NCBI RefSeq assembly: GCF_932294415.1
Contig: NC_065536.1
Span: 54,780,354-54,844,353 of the forward strand
Source: Quercus robur
Taxonomy: Eukaryota; Streptophyta; Magnoliopsida; Fagales; Fagaceae
Reading direction: 5' to 3'
DNA length: 64,000 nucleotides
Shown here: positions 10,025 to 22,105 of the stretch, piece after piece
Numbering within the stretch: the first letter of the stretch is position 1
Layout of the letters: each line of letters opens with the position of its first letter
The notes under the pieces: generated by a model
Told to the model about the DNA's origin: nothing
What the model saw: the letters and a program-made list of their open reading frames with translations, nothing else
Databases searched by the model: none
Translations under genes and position numbers: made by a program

Positions 10025-11667
10025 ATTTCAATGGATAGAGAATAGCCTTAGAATAATGTATAAATGATCATCTTAAATGAGTTTCAATTGATGATGAAAT
10101 GCTAGCTACTTGGTCAATGGAAGACCTAGCTAATTATCATGCTTAATCATGGAAATTTTTAGGTATTCCCTCCTATAATATGTGAATGGCAAATTTAACT
10201 ACAAATTTAATTAGTGTTAAATTACTGATTGTTCCAAAATATTAAATTATCAGGATATATATGGTAAATTTAATTATTTAACGACACAATTCTAATACTC
10301 TCTCTCACATGTGGGCCAAAATTACTTTTTAATAGGTGAGACCCAACACGTGGAATTTTAAATGAGAGGTAGAGTAGAGAAGATAAGGATTGAACTTAGG
10401 ATTTTATACTCTAATACCAATATTAAACTAAGAGCATTCTAAATAAAATGTGAACTTTATTGATGAATCAAGAAAGAATAGAAAGCTTAATTAAGTTACA
10501 CTAATGTTTTGATATATATATAGAGAGAGAGAGTATAAGTCACTCCATAAGTATTATGTACTTGTGGGGTGTGGGAGGTAAGGGTCAGGATTCAAGTCTC
10601 TAGAAAGAAGTTTCACATACATATACATTTAGATTAAGTTAATGTAGAATTTCTATGTTGTATAAAAAAAGAGAGCATATCACTGTATTTTAAGAATATT
10701 GAATAATTACTTGGTTGGTCACTTGTTTTCTCAATATATTTGTATAGTGCATGCAAGAAGTGAGAAAAATAAATTTTAATAAAAATAAAATGGAATAGAA
10801 AGAGATAGATTAAAAAAAAATTCTAGTTTCCTAGTCTATTTGAAATCTATTAAATAAAATGAAAAATAAAATAGTTTTACTATTAATTTCTTACATTTTA
10901 TTTATTTCCTTTTTAAATAGGGATGGCATCTATGGATCTTCTAACAAAGATATACAATGTTCAAGTTTTTCTTTACCAACTATTGAATTATTAGCCAAAA
11001 GTCTTGTAACTGAATTGGCATCTCCTCATGTACAAAGTACTTGGGAGTTTAGAGGGGAAAGAGTTCGAGCTGCGAGATTAACAGTATGTTGTAATTATTT
11101 CTCAAAAAAAAATATTGAATTATTAAATAAATAAAAAAGAGTGACGAAAAATTCATTTCTCTTAATTATTGAGGAAAATGATCTTCCCTATAACTTGTTC
11201 CAATACTCTCTCTCGAAAACTCTCAAACAGAAGATAATGGTGGGATCCACTATTCCTTTCAGTTCTTTTCCTCCATTTCCTTGTCCTAATCAAAGTTGTT
11301 AAAATATCATGAAAAGCTAGAACCCCTAAACAATAAGTGAAAGATACTGAAAATTAAGCTCACTGACCTAGTATGCATAACATGCATGTATATATGTAGG
11401 GTATATACGTACGGTAATTTACCTTCTTACCCTCTCCATAGCCAAGTCGACATCCATGAAAGTCAAAGAAAATACATAACCACCCACACAAAAGCTAATA
11501 GGCTTTTGTATCAACTGTACGTTGGAGTGTGCCAAAGAGGGCTGTTTCCTCTTTGTTACCGTGGAAACTCTTAAACTTAGAAAGCTTCATACCTTTCTTC
11601 TATGCAGCTATACACGCTTTGGTTTACAAAGTAAAACTGGCAATCCCATCTTCACTTAATTCTTTCC
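10025..11667. other. 5' flank of peroxidase A, no gene seen
   Basis: AT-rich sequence homologous to 31440-32435 of block B. A 91-codon frame at 10859-11134 has no recognised domain and is not kept in block B, so it was not called. Confidence 0.5.
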
Positions 11668-11675
11668 TATAAATA
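11668..11675 (+). promoter_or_regulatory. TATA box of peroxidase pseudogene A
   Basis: TATAAATA lies about 150 bases before the start codon, in the same place and context (CCTATAAATACTTGG) as in the intact copy at 32436-32443. Confidence 0.6.
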
Positions 11676-11820
11676 CTTGGTTAACATCAACCTTCATCTT
11701 CATCTCCTTCTTGCTTATAATATTCTTCTTTATCTGTTCTTTCTTTGCTCTGTTCTCTGAGTCTTATTCATTCACTCTTTACAGTATTGGGGTATTTCAT
11801 ATTTGGGTTGTAGCTTAACT

Positions 11821-12493
11821 ATGGCAACCATCAAATTTTGCTTGGTTTTCTTTGTTACTATGTCTATGATGGTGTCAATGTCGCTGACAATGCCATCACT
11901 CAAAGTGGATTACTATCAATCAACTTGTCTTTCTGCAGAGACCATTGTGAGAAACACCGTGAACAAAGCTGTGTCAAGCAACCCTGGCCTAGCCGCTGGC
12001 CTCATCAGAATGCATTTTCGTTGATTGTTTTGTCAGGGTACGTTAGCTCTTTGTAACAGCAACTAACGTGTTATATGTTCAACAGAATCTGTACCTAAAT
12101 TTATAGCCCCTTCTCCTTTTCCCTTTTTTTTTTCCTCCGCTAAAAGAATCTACCTTTATATTATACGTTACTTAGAGACTGTTTGGTTCATCAATTTCTA
12201 TAACTCAAATTTCTGTTTTTATAACTCATAACTCAAAAATAGTGAGACCTATAGCTAAAAGTCCGTTTGGCACTGCCGTAACTCTGTTTTCATAACTCAG
12301 TTCTCTGATTTTTGAGTTATGAGTTATGAAAACTGAAAACAAATTTTAGTTATTTTTAGTTTCCATAACTCTATTTTCAATGATATTTTTGTAAATAACA
12401 CTACATGGAAGGACTCACTGTCAAACTTAGCCGCAACTTTTGACCCCTTTTTTTTTTTTTCCCTTCACTGGGTTCGGTGTGTGTGTTTCTTCA

Positions 12494-12539
<46 letters not shown>

Positions 12540-13541
12540 CACTAGGTTCGGTGAGTTTGGGTACATCTAATGACAGGTATGACGCCCACAAATAGTGTGA
12601 AAAATATTGAGTGATGACAAGTGAGTAATGGTGCCAAACGGGTAGGGTATTTTAAGTGATGAATGATGAGTGACGGAAATTGAGTGATGAAAAAAAAGCA
12701 TCCAAACAAGGCCTTAATTACCAAACTGTAAGAGTTAATTAACATTTTCTATGTTATCTATGGCAGGGTTGTTATGCCTTTGTCCTACTTGACTCAACTC
12801 TCGGAAATCCAGCGGAGAAAGACAGTCCAGTCAACAATCCAAGTTTAAGAGGTTTTGAAGTGATATTTGATGCAAAGGCTGAACTTGAAGCTCAATGCCC
12901 ACAAACAATCTCCTGTGCAAACATTATTGCATTTGCTGCTCACAACAATACTTACAAATTAAGTTGGAGGCATAAGTTACAAAGTTCCATCAGGACGTCG
13001 GGATGGCAAGGTATCACGTGAAGAAGAGCCTATTCAAAACTTTCCACCACCTAACTTCAATGCTTAGCAACTAGACCAAAGATTTGCACAAAAAGGACTT
13101 AGTCTTGATGAAATGGTGACACTTTCTGGGGCACATTCTGTAGGAAGGTCACATTGTTCTTCTTTCTCAAAGCGTTTATACACTTTCAATGAAACAAATC
13201 CACAAGACCCTTCAATGGATCCTGTATTTGCAAGAGACTTAAAGACCAAGTGTCTATAAAATACTGGCAATGATGATCCTACTGTGCCACTTGATGTACT
13301 TACACCATATAGGCTTGATAATAAGTACTATATAAATTTGAAAAATCACCATGGCTAATTGACCTTTGATCAATCTCTTTTGAGCAGCCTTTCAACGGTT
13401 GGAATTGTCAGGAATAATGCAAGGCAAGGTGAAACATGGGCTTATAAATTTGCTGCAGCTATGGTGAAAATGGGTTGCGTTGATTTGCTTACAAGAAGCA
13501 GTCAGGATGAGATCAGGAAAAATTGTAGGTTTGTGAACTAG
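11821..13541 (+). pseudogene. Class III peroxidase pseudogene (copy A)
   Basis: A dead paralogue of the gene at 32582-33735 with the same two-exon layout. Exon 1 is 11821-12037 and exon 2 is 12767-13541. Exon 1 keeps the signal peptide and first helix, but one extra base in the codons for the distal histidine (CGTTGAT where copy B has CATGAT) shifts the frame and ends it at the heme-pocket motif. In exon 2 the calcium-binding GCDAS has become GCYAF. Further frame changes lie near 12950-12970, and stops lie near 13066 and 13257. The proximal-histidine segment [10 protein letters not shown] is still readable. The intron has grown to 729 bp through the MITE at 12175-12713. The last 60 codons (13359-13541) read cleanly to a stop matching copy B. 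Confidence 0.9.
12175..12713. mobile_element. Tourist-like MITE in the peroxidase A intron
   Basis: TTA flanks at 12172-12174 and 12714-12716. The ends are GAGACTGTTTGGTT and the reverse complement GGCCTTGTTTGGAT. The interior is rich in ACTCATAACTCAAAA-type motifs and a long poly(T). A related copy in opposite orientation lies downstream of peroxidase B at 34269-34842. The intron of copy B has no such insertion. Confidence 0.8.
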
Positions 13542-13559
13542 ATATTATAAGTTTATTGC

Positions 13560-14232
13560 TCTGAGTCATGTGACAATTGAAATTATTTTGTATTATTTAC
13601 TATTGATTCAAGAGTAAATTAATTCTTTTGTAAGTGTTTTGAACAAATATTGTTGAGAAATTAAAGGGATAAACTCGTATTTGTTAGATGTTACAATATC
13701 TACATAGCGTTCGTGCATGGAACTTATAAATTATGTTCATTGCTTTATTTGTAACCTTGTTTTATAATTTTATTATTATCTTTTGAAAAAAATCATAAAA
13801 AAATGTTTGTAGTAGTGATTGCAACACAAAAAAAAATAAAAAAAAAAATAAAAAATTTTGAAAGAGCTATTGTCTAATTAGCTTACCTGCACTTACAGAT
13901 TTTGATTTTTCATTCAACCAAAATTCAATGTATAACTCTCTACCTTTTTTATATAATAAATAAGGGAATCAAATTATGTTCTCCCTTTTGGGAGAATCAA
14001 ACAATACTATTTAGTTAGAAGGCTCTTGATAGTTGTCCTTCTATCTTTAGCACTTACATGAAAGTGCTATTTCGACCAAAAGTGGCAAAATTAATTGTTC
14101 AAACTTCTCATTTTATTAATTTCACCAACTATTGAGCAATAAATTATGTGAAACATTGAATTTATGTTAAACTAATCCATTTTTTAGAGTCTAATTTACT
14201 TTCAAATGATGTAAATCTCATTTTACTATATA
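13560..14232. other. 3' flank of peroxidase A, no gene seen
   Basis: AT-rich flank homologous to 33750-34265. It has A-rich runs near 13830-13855. No other element was recognised. Confidence 0.5.
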
Positions 14233-14939
14233 ATGGTTGTTGAAGGCCATTTGTAGAGGTCCAGGTAGACAGAAAAGCCCAATAAGGAGGTCTACAAAGC
14301 ATTGACAAGATAGATAACAAAAAAACCCATTAAGCCCAAGCGGTAGGAATAATAGATCACAGGCCTAACAAATAAATAAATGGGTCTTGAAGAGGCAAGC
14401 ATGCTCAAAGAAGCCAGGAAAGAAAGAAATAGCATCCCATGGGCAGTGTATGAGGTAGAAAAGTGAGAAAGGGTCACCGCATGCCCAAGGCAATGCAAAC
14501 TAAGAGAGTAAGGGGTTTATGGCAGGCTGTAGACACCCCATTTTACAACTTGCATTTAACCAACCAGTAGATCTTCAGATTTGTGATACAAAACAAATCT
14601 TGATGTTCTAACGATCATAATGGTATGTCATGGGTTTTGATCAGACCACCTGATCAAAAGTTATCATACAAACAATTTTCAATGATCATGACTCGCCTAT
14701 ACGATGGGCCTGATCACATCCCATTCTGAACACTTAATTTTGATTGGTTCTCACAAGAATTAATTAATTAAGTGTGATTTTTTATAGGATTTCATTTTAT
14801 TTAATTTTTTTAAGAAATAATAAAAAATGTTTTTCTTTATGGAATCTTATCTGCTCTTTTTAAAAAAAAAAAAAAAAAAAATTCTGCAGATATGATCCAT
14901 GAAAAATTCAAAAAAACAGAAAAATGCTCAAAAAAAGTC

Positions 14940-15480
14940 ATTATCTTCAGCAGTAACTTGAATTGCATTTTTGGTCAGAAAAAAATTGAAATTTGGATTT
15001 CTCTATTTCTATAAAAGTTGTAGAGAATTAAATTTCCTTTCAAAAAACATCAATCCTGAATCAATTGGAATTTTTAGCAGCAAGTTATGACCAAAATACG
15101 AAACAGGTGCAGAAGACAACACGAATTCAGCATTATCTTCAATTTTCTCTCAAAATTACAAATGAGTTCAATGTCAAATCTGTTCAAGCCTATCTAATAG
15201 ACTTATCCTTTCCCTTTGCTTCAGAAGAAATATTTTTGAAAAATAAATTGGGTAAAGAAACATATACAGCCTATGAAAAAATTCAAAAATGCTCAAAAGA
15301 CGTTACTATTTTCAGCAGCAATTGAAACACATTTTTGGCATAGATAACGTTGAAATTTGGCTTTCTCTATTTCTGAAAAAGTTGTAGATAATTGAATTTC
15401 CTTTCAAAAAACACCCATCTTGAATCAATTGGAATTTTTAGCGGAAAATTAGAGCCAAAATACGAAGCAGGTGCAGCATC
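14940..15480. repeat. Internal duplication in the inner LTR
   Basis: About 165 bp at 14945-15110 recur at 15312-15475. Shared landmarks are TTGAAATTTGG, TTTCTCTATTTCT, the AAAGTTGTAGA segment and TTTCCTTTCAAAAAACA. Confidence 0.75.
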
Positions 15481-15859
15481 ATTTCAAAATTTGAATGGGG
15501 ATCAACACCAAATCCGTCCCCAGCTCATTTAAACAGATTATCTCCTCCCTTAGCTTCAGAAGAAAGCTAATAACAGATTATCTCCTCCCTAAGCCATCCC
15601 TTCCCCTATAAATAGAGAAGACCTCTTCCATTTTCTGGACCCCGAATTCCCTCTAGAGAGCTAGTGAGAAAGTAGAAAAAAAAACTATTGAGCAACCATT
15701 GTTCTTACTTTGGTTGTAGTTGAGTACTTTCTTACTTTCTCCCTAGCCCTTTAGGTGATCATTTCCCCTTTTAATTTACGTTGGTAAGTAGTTAACTTTT
15801 TTTTTTATTCTTTATACATGCTAGAATAAATGCTTACAAATCATTATTCACTTCTTTTA

Positions 15860-16290
15860 TGCTATGCTTGGATGAACATGCCTATGTCTTATTGGTTTTC
15901 TCTTACATGCTTAGATGAACATTTCTAGGCCCATACACAATTTTCTTTTGAATGCTTAGATGAGCACTTCTAGGCTAAAACACAAATTTCTCTTTAATAC
16001 CTAGCTAGATGAACATGCATAGGTAGTTGTTTTATATTTTTAAATGCTTGAACAAACATGTCAAAGTATTTTGATTTTGTCTAGATAAACATGTCTAGGG
16101 TTTTTCTTTTACTTCTCTTCATAATTGCTTGGATGATCAAATATGCTTAAAGGTTTTATTTTTATTTGCTTCTCTTTGCAATTATGTTGATGACAAATAA
16201 CATGACAATTTTGTTTTCCCTCACATGCTTAGATGAACATGTCTAGGCTAGGAATTCTTTATTTATATTGATCTCTTGGATGAACATGCC
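15860..16290. repeat. Degenerate tandem repeats in the inner LTR
   Basis: A motif like GCTTAGATGAACATGTCTAGG recurs about ten times at spacings of roughly 40-65 bp. The units are diverged and separated by T-rich sequence. Confidence 0.7.
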
Positions 16291-18425
16291 ATTACCTTCA
16301 TTTTTTGGTATCTAACAAGTTTTATTTTATTTTATTTTATTTTTCTTTATGTCAAATTCCCCTAAAATATATTTATTTACACTTCCTGCAAATCACATGT
16401 TTATATGACATATTCTTTGTATTTGTTTGACATGATATGACATTGGCCACCTTAACCTAGGAGACTAGTTTTACCGGGCAAGATGGGTGCTTAATCCCTT
16501 CTTATCTCGTAAATTAGCCTCCGAACTAAGATCAAGGGTTCTAGACAATGTTCTTGTATATACAATTTTACCTTTTTTAGAATGTAACTAGGAAATAAAG
16601 CAATGTAATTCACTTTTCTTAGATTGTACCTAGGACAAAAAGCATTGTAAATTTGTGTTACAAAATTCGATGTAAATTGTCATATACATTAATACAACAG
16701 AAGTATTTTTCATTAAAGGTTTTCTTGTTTTTCCTTTTTAAATTAAATAAGTGGCGACTCTATGTAAAACCCTCGATCTAGGGGGGAGCACATTTTTACA
16801 CAGACCCATGAACCCCAAAGATAAGAATAAGGTTATTGGGCCGGAGAAGCCCAATGAAGTTAGTAAAAAGCTCATGGGAGTGTGAAATTAGCAAACGGGC
16901 CGAGGAAGCCCAAAGAAAGCAATTGGGCCGTGGATGCCCAAAGGAAAGCCCAAAAGGACATAGGAGCCCATGAGTAAAAGCAAAACAGTGCCTACAATAG
17001 GCCACTGAGAAAAGGGATAAACGGTTGACCCAAAAAGAGGTACAGTAGAATTAAGTTATTACAGCAGGAATAACAGTCCAACATTGCAGGCAATAAAGAA
17101 AGTCAAGAGTGGGCCAGAGAAATGCAAGGCCCATCATCATACAAAGCCCAGCTCCTAAATGGAGTGGGAAACTAAAGAGAAGCCCACGTAAAAGGCCAGA
17201 AAATGCAGACGGAGAGTCTCCAGATCACGGCAGACGCATGAGCAGCAGACAGACACTTGGACATATCTGAAAGGAAAGCAAACGCATAGCCCAAGCACCA
17301 CCAGCCTGTACCCAGCCAATATAGGACATGGAGGGGTCATGAGCCAGAGGTAAGAGGTAAAGGGGGTATGGTTTGGTGGTGGGGACAGGAGAAAAAGTCT
17401 ATTTTGCGGTTCCTGCCCAAGCCCTTTTGGGAGGTACGTCCTGCTGGGATGATAGACCATCCAAAAGAGGCAAGTTTGAGGGGGAACCGTTGGGTGCATG
17501 CCTTGAGAGTAGAGAGAGAAAGCATTAATACCGTGGCAGGAAGAAATGTTAGGGTATACAAAGAAACAAAACAAACTTGCCTCTGTCTGGCAAGGGTGGA
17601 TGTCGCACAGACTTGGTGGTCGGCAAGTACGCTTAGACCAGACAAAGGCGGTTAAAGGGAAAAACGGTAAAACATTGGTCACGGCAGGCACTATAAAAGG
17701 GCTCTTGTCGTGCCCTGAAAAAAGGATCGAAAAACAGAGTATTTTTACGGAGTGAAAAGAAAAAACAAAGTAAGAAGAAAAGAAAAAAGATAAGAAAGAA
17801 AACAGAGAAGAAAAGAAAGGAAACTAAGAAAAAAGGAGAGTTAGTTCAATGGACATGCACCAATAGATCGGTTTCCCTTTCTCCCCCTTCAAATCTTGCT
17901 TTTCTTCCAAAACGTAAACAAGGACTCTTTCTTTTTGGGTAATAACCATTCAGGCCCGACTCCCTCAGTGCCATTAATCCCCACGACAGGATCTTTTTCT
18001 TGGGAGATTATTTGCATTGAGAAGAGGCGTTCTCTCCTCTTTGGCTTTGCTTGGCAGACTAAACTAAAAAACTTGATTTATGCCCATTTGATTAGTTTGT
18101 ATTATCTTCTTTACTTTTTCTGTGATTGACATTATTATGACTGTAATCATGCTTTATTAGTAGGGAGTACATAGCCATTTATTTAAATAGTCAGAATACT
18201 CTATTTTGGTTATTATTATATCTGCCTGTCGTAACTCGTCTGCAACAGTTCTGCTTGCCGTAAGTTTACCCTTGGCAGACAAGGCATAAGTTTGTGTACA
18301 AACCGGCCTAAGTTGAGTTACAATTGAACCGACCCCAACTCCCTTACTCAGAAATACTCGGGCCCATCACCACAGGAGGTAGCCCCATACACCATATACA
18401 AAAAAAAAAAGGCCCCTACAATGGT

Positions 18426-19195
18426 TTAATATGTAATATGGTTTTCAATCAAGTTGTTTGGGTAAAATAATTAATTGCTATGAAGACTAGATAGGCGGCA
18501 TCATGAGTTAGAAGAAATATTTTACTCTTATGGGAGGAGTCCTACCTCCTCTCACAAACGTGTGGGTCGTACATAGGTCACACATTGGGACCCACACCTC
18601 TTGTTTGAGAAGTGAAGACTCTACAAGAAATTATTCACTCCTAAAAAAAGATTATGGGAGTGAATAATTTCTCATAAGTTAGTGAAGACTAAAACATGTT
18701 GGTTCCTAAGAAAGAAAAAGGAGATAGCTTTAGTATATCAAAACTGGTGGTACTTGGGAATTGTGATAGGAATTAAGTTCTAACACTTAACTGAACAACT
18801 TAATAACAGGATTTTCTATTCGGGTTTTAATTTTTAGCGTACTAAATACCCTCACACAAATTCTTAAACACTAAAAAATGCCCTTATTTTTTAGTTAAAT
18901 AATTTCAAATTAAAAAACACAAACTGGTTAAAAGAGTACTTTATTGTTCCAAAATTTTAGGTTTTTTCCTTTATCTTCTTCATTCATTCTAAAATTTAAG
19001 ACACTATCTTTATCTCATTTTTAAACATTATTCCACGTTACCTTACATCTTTCTTAAAAATAATAATAATAATAATAAATAAAAAAACACACACATGCAC
19101 ATAGTTATTTATATATCACTTTAAACATTATAACACTAAACCAAAAAATAAATAAATAAAAAAAAGAAAATTATTGCACATGTAAAGCGCGTATG
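18426..19195. other. AT-rich spacer between LTR elements, no gene seen
   Basis: Continues the sequence interrupted by the outer solo LTR. It has short (AAT)n and A-rich runs near 19055-19165 and no coding signal. Confidence 0.5.
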
Positions 19196-19200
19196 ATGAG

Positions 19201-19982
19201 TGTAGGGGTAAAATTCCCAAGTCAAACAATGGGCCTTGGGCCCCGTACGGAGTCTAGCCACGATCAAGGGGGAAAAGGGGCACCAAAAGACTTCCAGCCC
19301 AACCCTGTTGAGCCCAACTTATTTAAAAGACGTCCGAGGAGGAATGTCTCCTCGGACGTACCAAATACGGGTCCAATGTGCACCTTATCCATAGTGAAGA
19401 ATCATCCTAAACGAATATGGGTAGTAAGAATGAGCCTCACAAAGCAGGAAGAAGGAAGAAAATGTAAGACGTCTAGGGGGAAACCACAACTGCCGCATTA
19501 AATGCAAGGAAGCTACTTTTCCAGCCGCATTAATGTGGAGAAGACAGGTGAACAGTGTTACATTGGCCAATGCAACTCACAGAAAGATAGGGTGGATGTC
19601 CGATGGGACAGGCACTCAAGTGAAGGTCCAGATGGTTAACAAGTGTAAGGCTCTTATTAATTTAAGGAGGCCATATAAGAGAAGGAAATCCCCATGAAAA
19701 AGGGATTCGAAAAAAGGGAAGAAAAAGGAGATAGAGAGAGAGAGGATTGCTATAGTCTTTAATCAGAACCAAAGGTGCACCCATACATCTCCTCGGACCG
19801 AACATCCTGTGGACATAAAGGAGATATTCTTACGTTCAAACTGCTGCATGGCATACAATTAACTAACATTCACTTCGTCAAGCCCTAGTTCTGTAACTCG
19901 CTCTCTACAAATTCAGTGTCTAGGGTTCTTTGGGCTAGAATCATTTACTTGCTGGGCCTGTGCCTCAAAAACCGACCCTACA
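19201..19982 (+). repeat. 5' LTR of the plus-strand Tat element
   Basis: 782 bp, beginning TGTAGGGGTAAAATTC and ending ACCGACCCTACA. It includes the palindrome-like GTCCGAGGAGGAATGTCTCC segment and a TATA-like CCATATAAGAGAAGG near 19669. Confidence 0.92.
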
Positions 19983-19983
19983 A

Positions 19984-20003
19984 TTGGCACCATCTGTGGG
20001 AAG
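19984..20003 (+). promoter_or_regulatory. Primer-binding site of the plus-strand Tat element
   Basis: TTGGCACCATCTGTGGGAAG begins one base after the LTR. The TTGGCRCC start is the usual plant Gypsy primer-site form. The minus-strand element has TTGGTGCCGTCTGTGGGAA in the same place. Confidence 0.7.
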
Positions 20004-20036
20004 AACTTGTGTCTCGACAAGTGAGACTGTTAAGAA

Positions 20037-21900
20037 ATGGAAGGATCAGGTTCGCGCCAAACCAGACACGCAGATTCCCAACGGCAGAACAACTTTTTGA
20101 ATCTCCTACAGGAGAAAAATCAAGACAAACAGCGAGAGGGCAGTGTGAACACCTCCCACATAAGCAGAAGTCGCTCGAAAGGGAAAGATCATGCATCTCA
20201 TAAGCAAAACGATTGCAAGGCTTTACAGCAAGAAATTGATGACTTAAAGAAAAAGCTGAGCCGAGCAAAGTGAAAGCGTCCTTCACTCGGCTCGGACACT
20301 AGCAGTGAGGAGGACAATGAATATAGGCAGAGATCAAGAACCCCTACAAGCGAGACTTTTTCCTATGAGGAAGATCAACCTCGCAAACGTGGTCACAAAA
20401 GCCCATCTTACCAAGGCCTAGCCAACGATGCTATGAGCAAAGCCCTGGATCGCATCTCCAGTCGCCTTTCACGCGTAGAATAGAAAGGGCAGAGCTTCCT
20501 CGGCGGTTCCATCAACCAACCTTTGCTATATACAATGGTCGGACAGACCCAGTAAAGCATGTAAGTCAGTTTAATCAGAGGATGGCCGTCCATTCCAGGG
20601 ACGAGGTGTTAATGTGTAAGGTGTTTCCGTCCAGCTTGGGACCTATGGCGATGAGATGGTTTGATGCCCTTAAGCCAAAATTTCATAAATTCATTTAAAC
20701 AGCTGACACAGGCTTTTGGTTCCCGCTTCATTACCAGCAGTAGAGTCCCTCGGTCCCTAGATTCCCTCATATCCTTGTCCATGCGGGAAGGAGAGACACT
20801 GAAGGCCTACTCAGACAGGTACTAGGAAATGTATAATGAGATAGAAGGAAATTACGATGACGTCGCCATTAGTACATTCAAGAGGGGCCTGCCGACAGAG
20901 CATGGCTTAAGAAAGTCCCTCACTGGGAAGCCAGTCACTAGCATGCGCCAACTCATGGACAGAATTGACAAGTACAAAAGGGTTGAGGAAGACCAGCAGA
21001 TGGGGAAGGGTAAAACTAAGGTTGTCCCTCAGGAGAGGAGGGACTTCAAGTTGGACCGCATTATCAACAGTAATAGGCCGAGAAGAGATTACTCAGAACA
21101 GTCTGGTTGCACTGGGGCACCAACGGTCCATGCTGTGTTCCGAGAACCACTACACAAGTTCCTAAAGAAGGTAAAGGGTGAGCCATTCTTTCAATGGCCA
21201 AGCAGGATGGTAGGTGACCCCTCGAAACATAATCAGAATATGTATTGCGCATACCACCAAGAGCCAGGTCACATCGCCGATAATTGCAGGAATCTAAAAA
21301 ACCATTTGGATCGGCTTATCCGAGAAGGGAAGTTGAGGCATCTGTTACATTGCCCTGAGGGATGGCAGGAACAGTCAAATATCGAAACCAAACAAAGTAC
21401 ATTGAGGCCACCCATTGGCACAATAAATGTCATTCTTGCCGCACCTGGAAGGACCGGTTCCAACCCTTTCAGAGTAATGTCAGTGGGCAGGTTCCCGGCT
21501 GAACCGGGTGACAGGGAATCCAAGAGAGCCAGAGTAATTGCCACGCCCTTAATCGGGTTCTTGGATGAGGACAAACAAGGAACCCTTCAACCCCACGATG
21601 ATGCCCTAGTCGTCACGCTCAAAATTGGAGGTTATGACATGAAAAGAGTGCTGGTTGATCAAGGCAGCGTCATGGAAGTAATGTATCCTGACTTGTATAA
21701 AGGATTGAACCTGAAGCCAGAGGACCTGTCGGCATACGACTCCCCTTTGGTCAGTTTTGAAGGAAAAACCGTCACCCCGAAAGGCATGATTAGGCTGCCT
21801 GTACAAACAGATTCAGACATGGGGGAGGTAGACTTCATTGTAGTAGATGCTTACTCCCCCTACACAGCCATCGTGGCCCGACCGTAGCTTCATGCACTAG
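20037..21900 (+). mobile_element. gag and protease region of the plus-strand Tat element
   Basis: Gag-like sequence includes a coiled, charged N-terminal part, the retrotransposon gag core around 20580-21060, and a zinc-knuckle-like CAYHQEPGHIADNC near 21250. A protease-like segment follows near 21590-21720, with the conserved DDALVV strand and a VLVDQGS active-site-like motif. The region is part of a fossil and is not intact. Confidence 0.75.
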
Positions 21901-22105
21901 GGGTTGTGTCATCAACTTTACACAAAAAAGTGAATTATCCATCGGGAGGTCGAGTGAAAGAAGTAGTTGGGAACCAAGGGATGGCCAGGCAATGCATGGT
22001 GTCGGCAATCTCACGAAGACCAAATAGTGAACCCCCTCCTCAGCCGAGAAGAGCTTATAGCAATTAGCAACCCAGGTCCCAACGGCGGATAGCAGAGGAT
22101 CAGCC

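Larger units (their letters stand above)
8810..14237 (+). repeat. Peroxidase duplicated block A
   Basis: From the GGCTTTGAGGCCCAATACAG segment near 8817 to about 14020 this block matches block B (29015-34265) in order and orientation. It covers the 5' flank, promoter, both peroxidase exons and the 3' flank. Differences are mostly insertions: MITEs at 9364-9568, 9748-10024 and 12175-12713 are present only here, and the Mutator-like element of block B is missing. Confidence 0.8.
14528..16800 (+). mobile_element. Solo LTR (inner), nested in the 14238-18420 LTR
   Basis: It begins TGTAGACACCCC and ends CATTTTTACA. The flanks CAGGC (14523-14527) and CAGAC (16801-16805) look like a 5-bp target duplication with one later change. 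It is 2273 bp long. A TATA element (CCCCTATAAATAGAG near 15603) indicates plus orientation, and the 3' part carries the GTGGCGACTCTATGTAAAAC segment common near the LTR end of large plant Gypsy elements. No internal region is present. It is younger than the outer LTR, since it sits inside it. Confidence 0.75.
14238..18420. mobile_element. Solo LTR (outer), interrupted by a nested solo LTR
   Basis: The ends are TGTTGAAGGCC and GGCCCCTACA, flanked by the 5-bp duplication ATGGT at 14233-14237 and 18421-18425. Without the nested 2.27 kb insert the element is about 1.9 kb. It contains GGGCC/GGCCC-rich segments, a TATA-like CTATAAAAGGG at about 17691 and no coding region, so it is read as a solo LTR left by recombination of an old Gypsy-type retrotransposon. 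Open frames inside it (for example 17155-17691, minus) are not genes. Confidence 0.75.

Noticed and set aside
10859-11134. 91-codon plus-strand frame in the peroxidase A flank
   Set aside because: Not kept in block B and of AT-rich composition; likely chance.
17155-17691. 178-codon minus-strand reading frame
   Set aside because: It lies entirely inside the outer solo LTR, is proline/cysteine-rich with no domain, and overlaps several equally open frames. It is a by-product of LTR composition.
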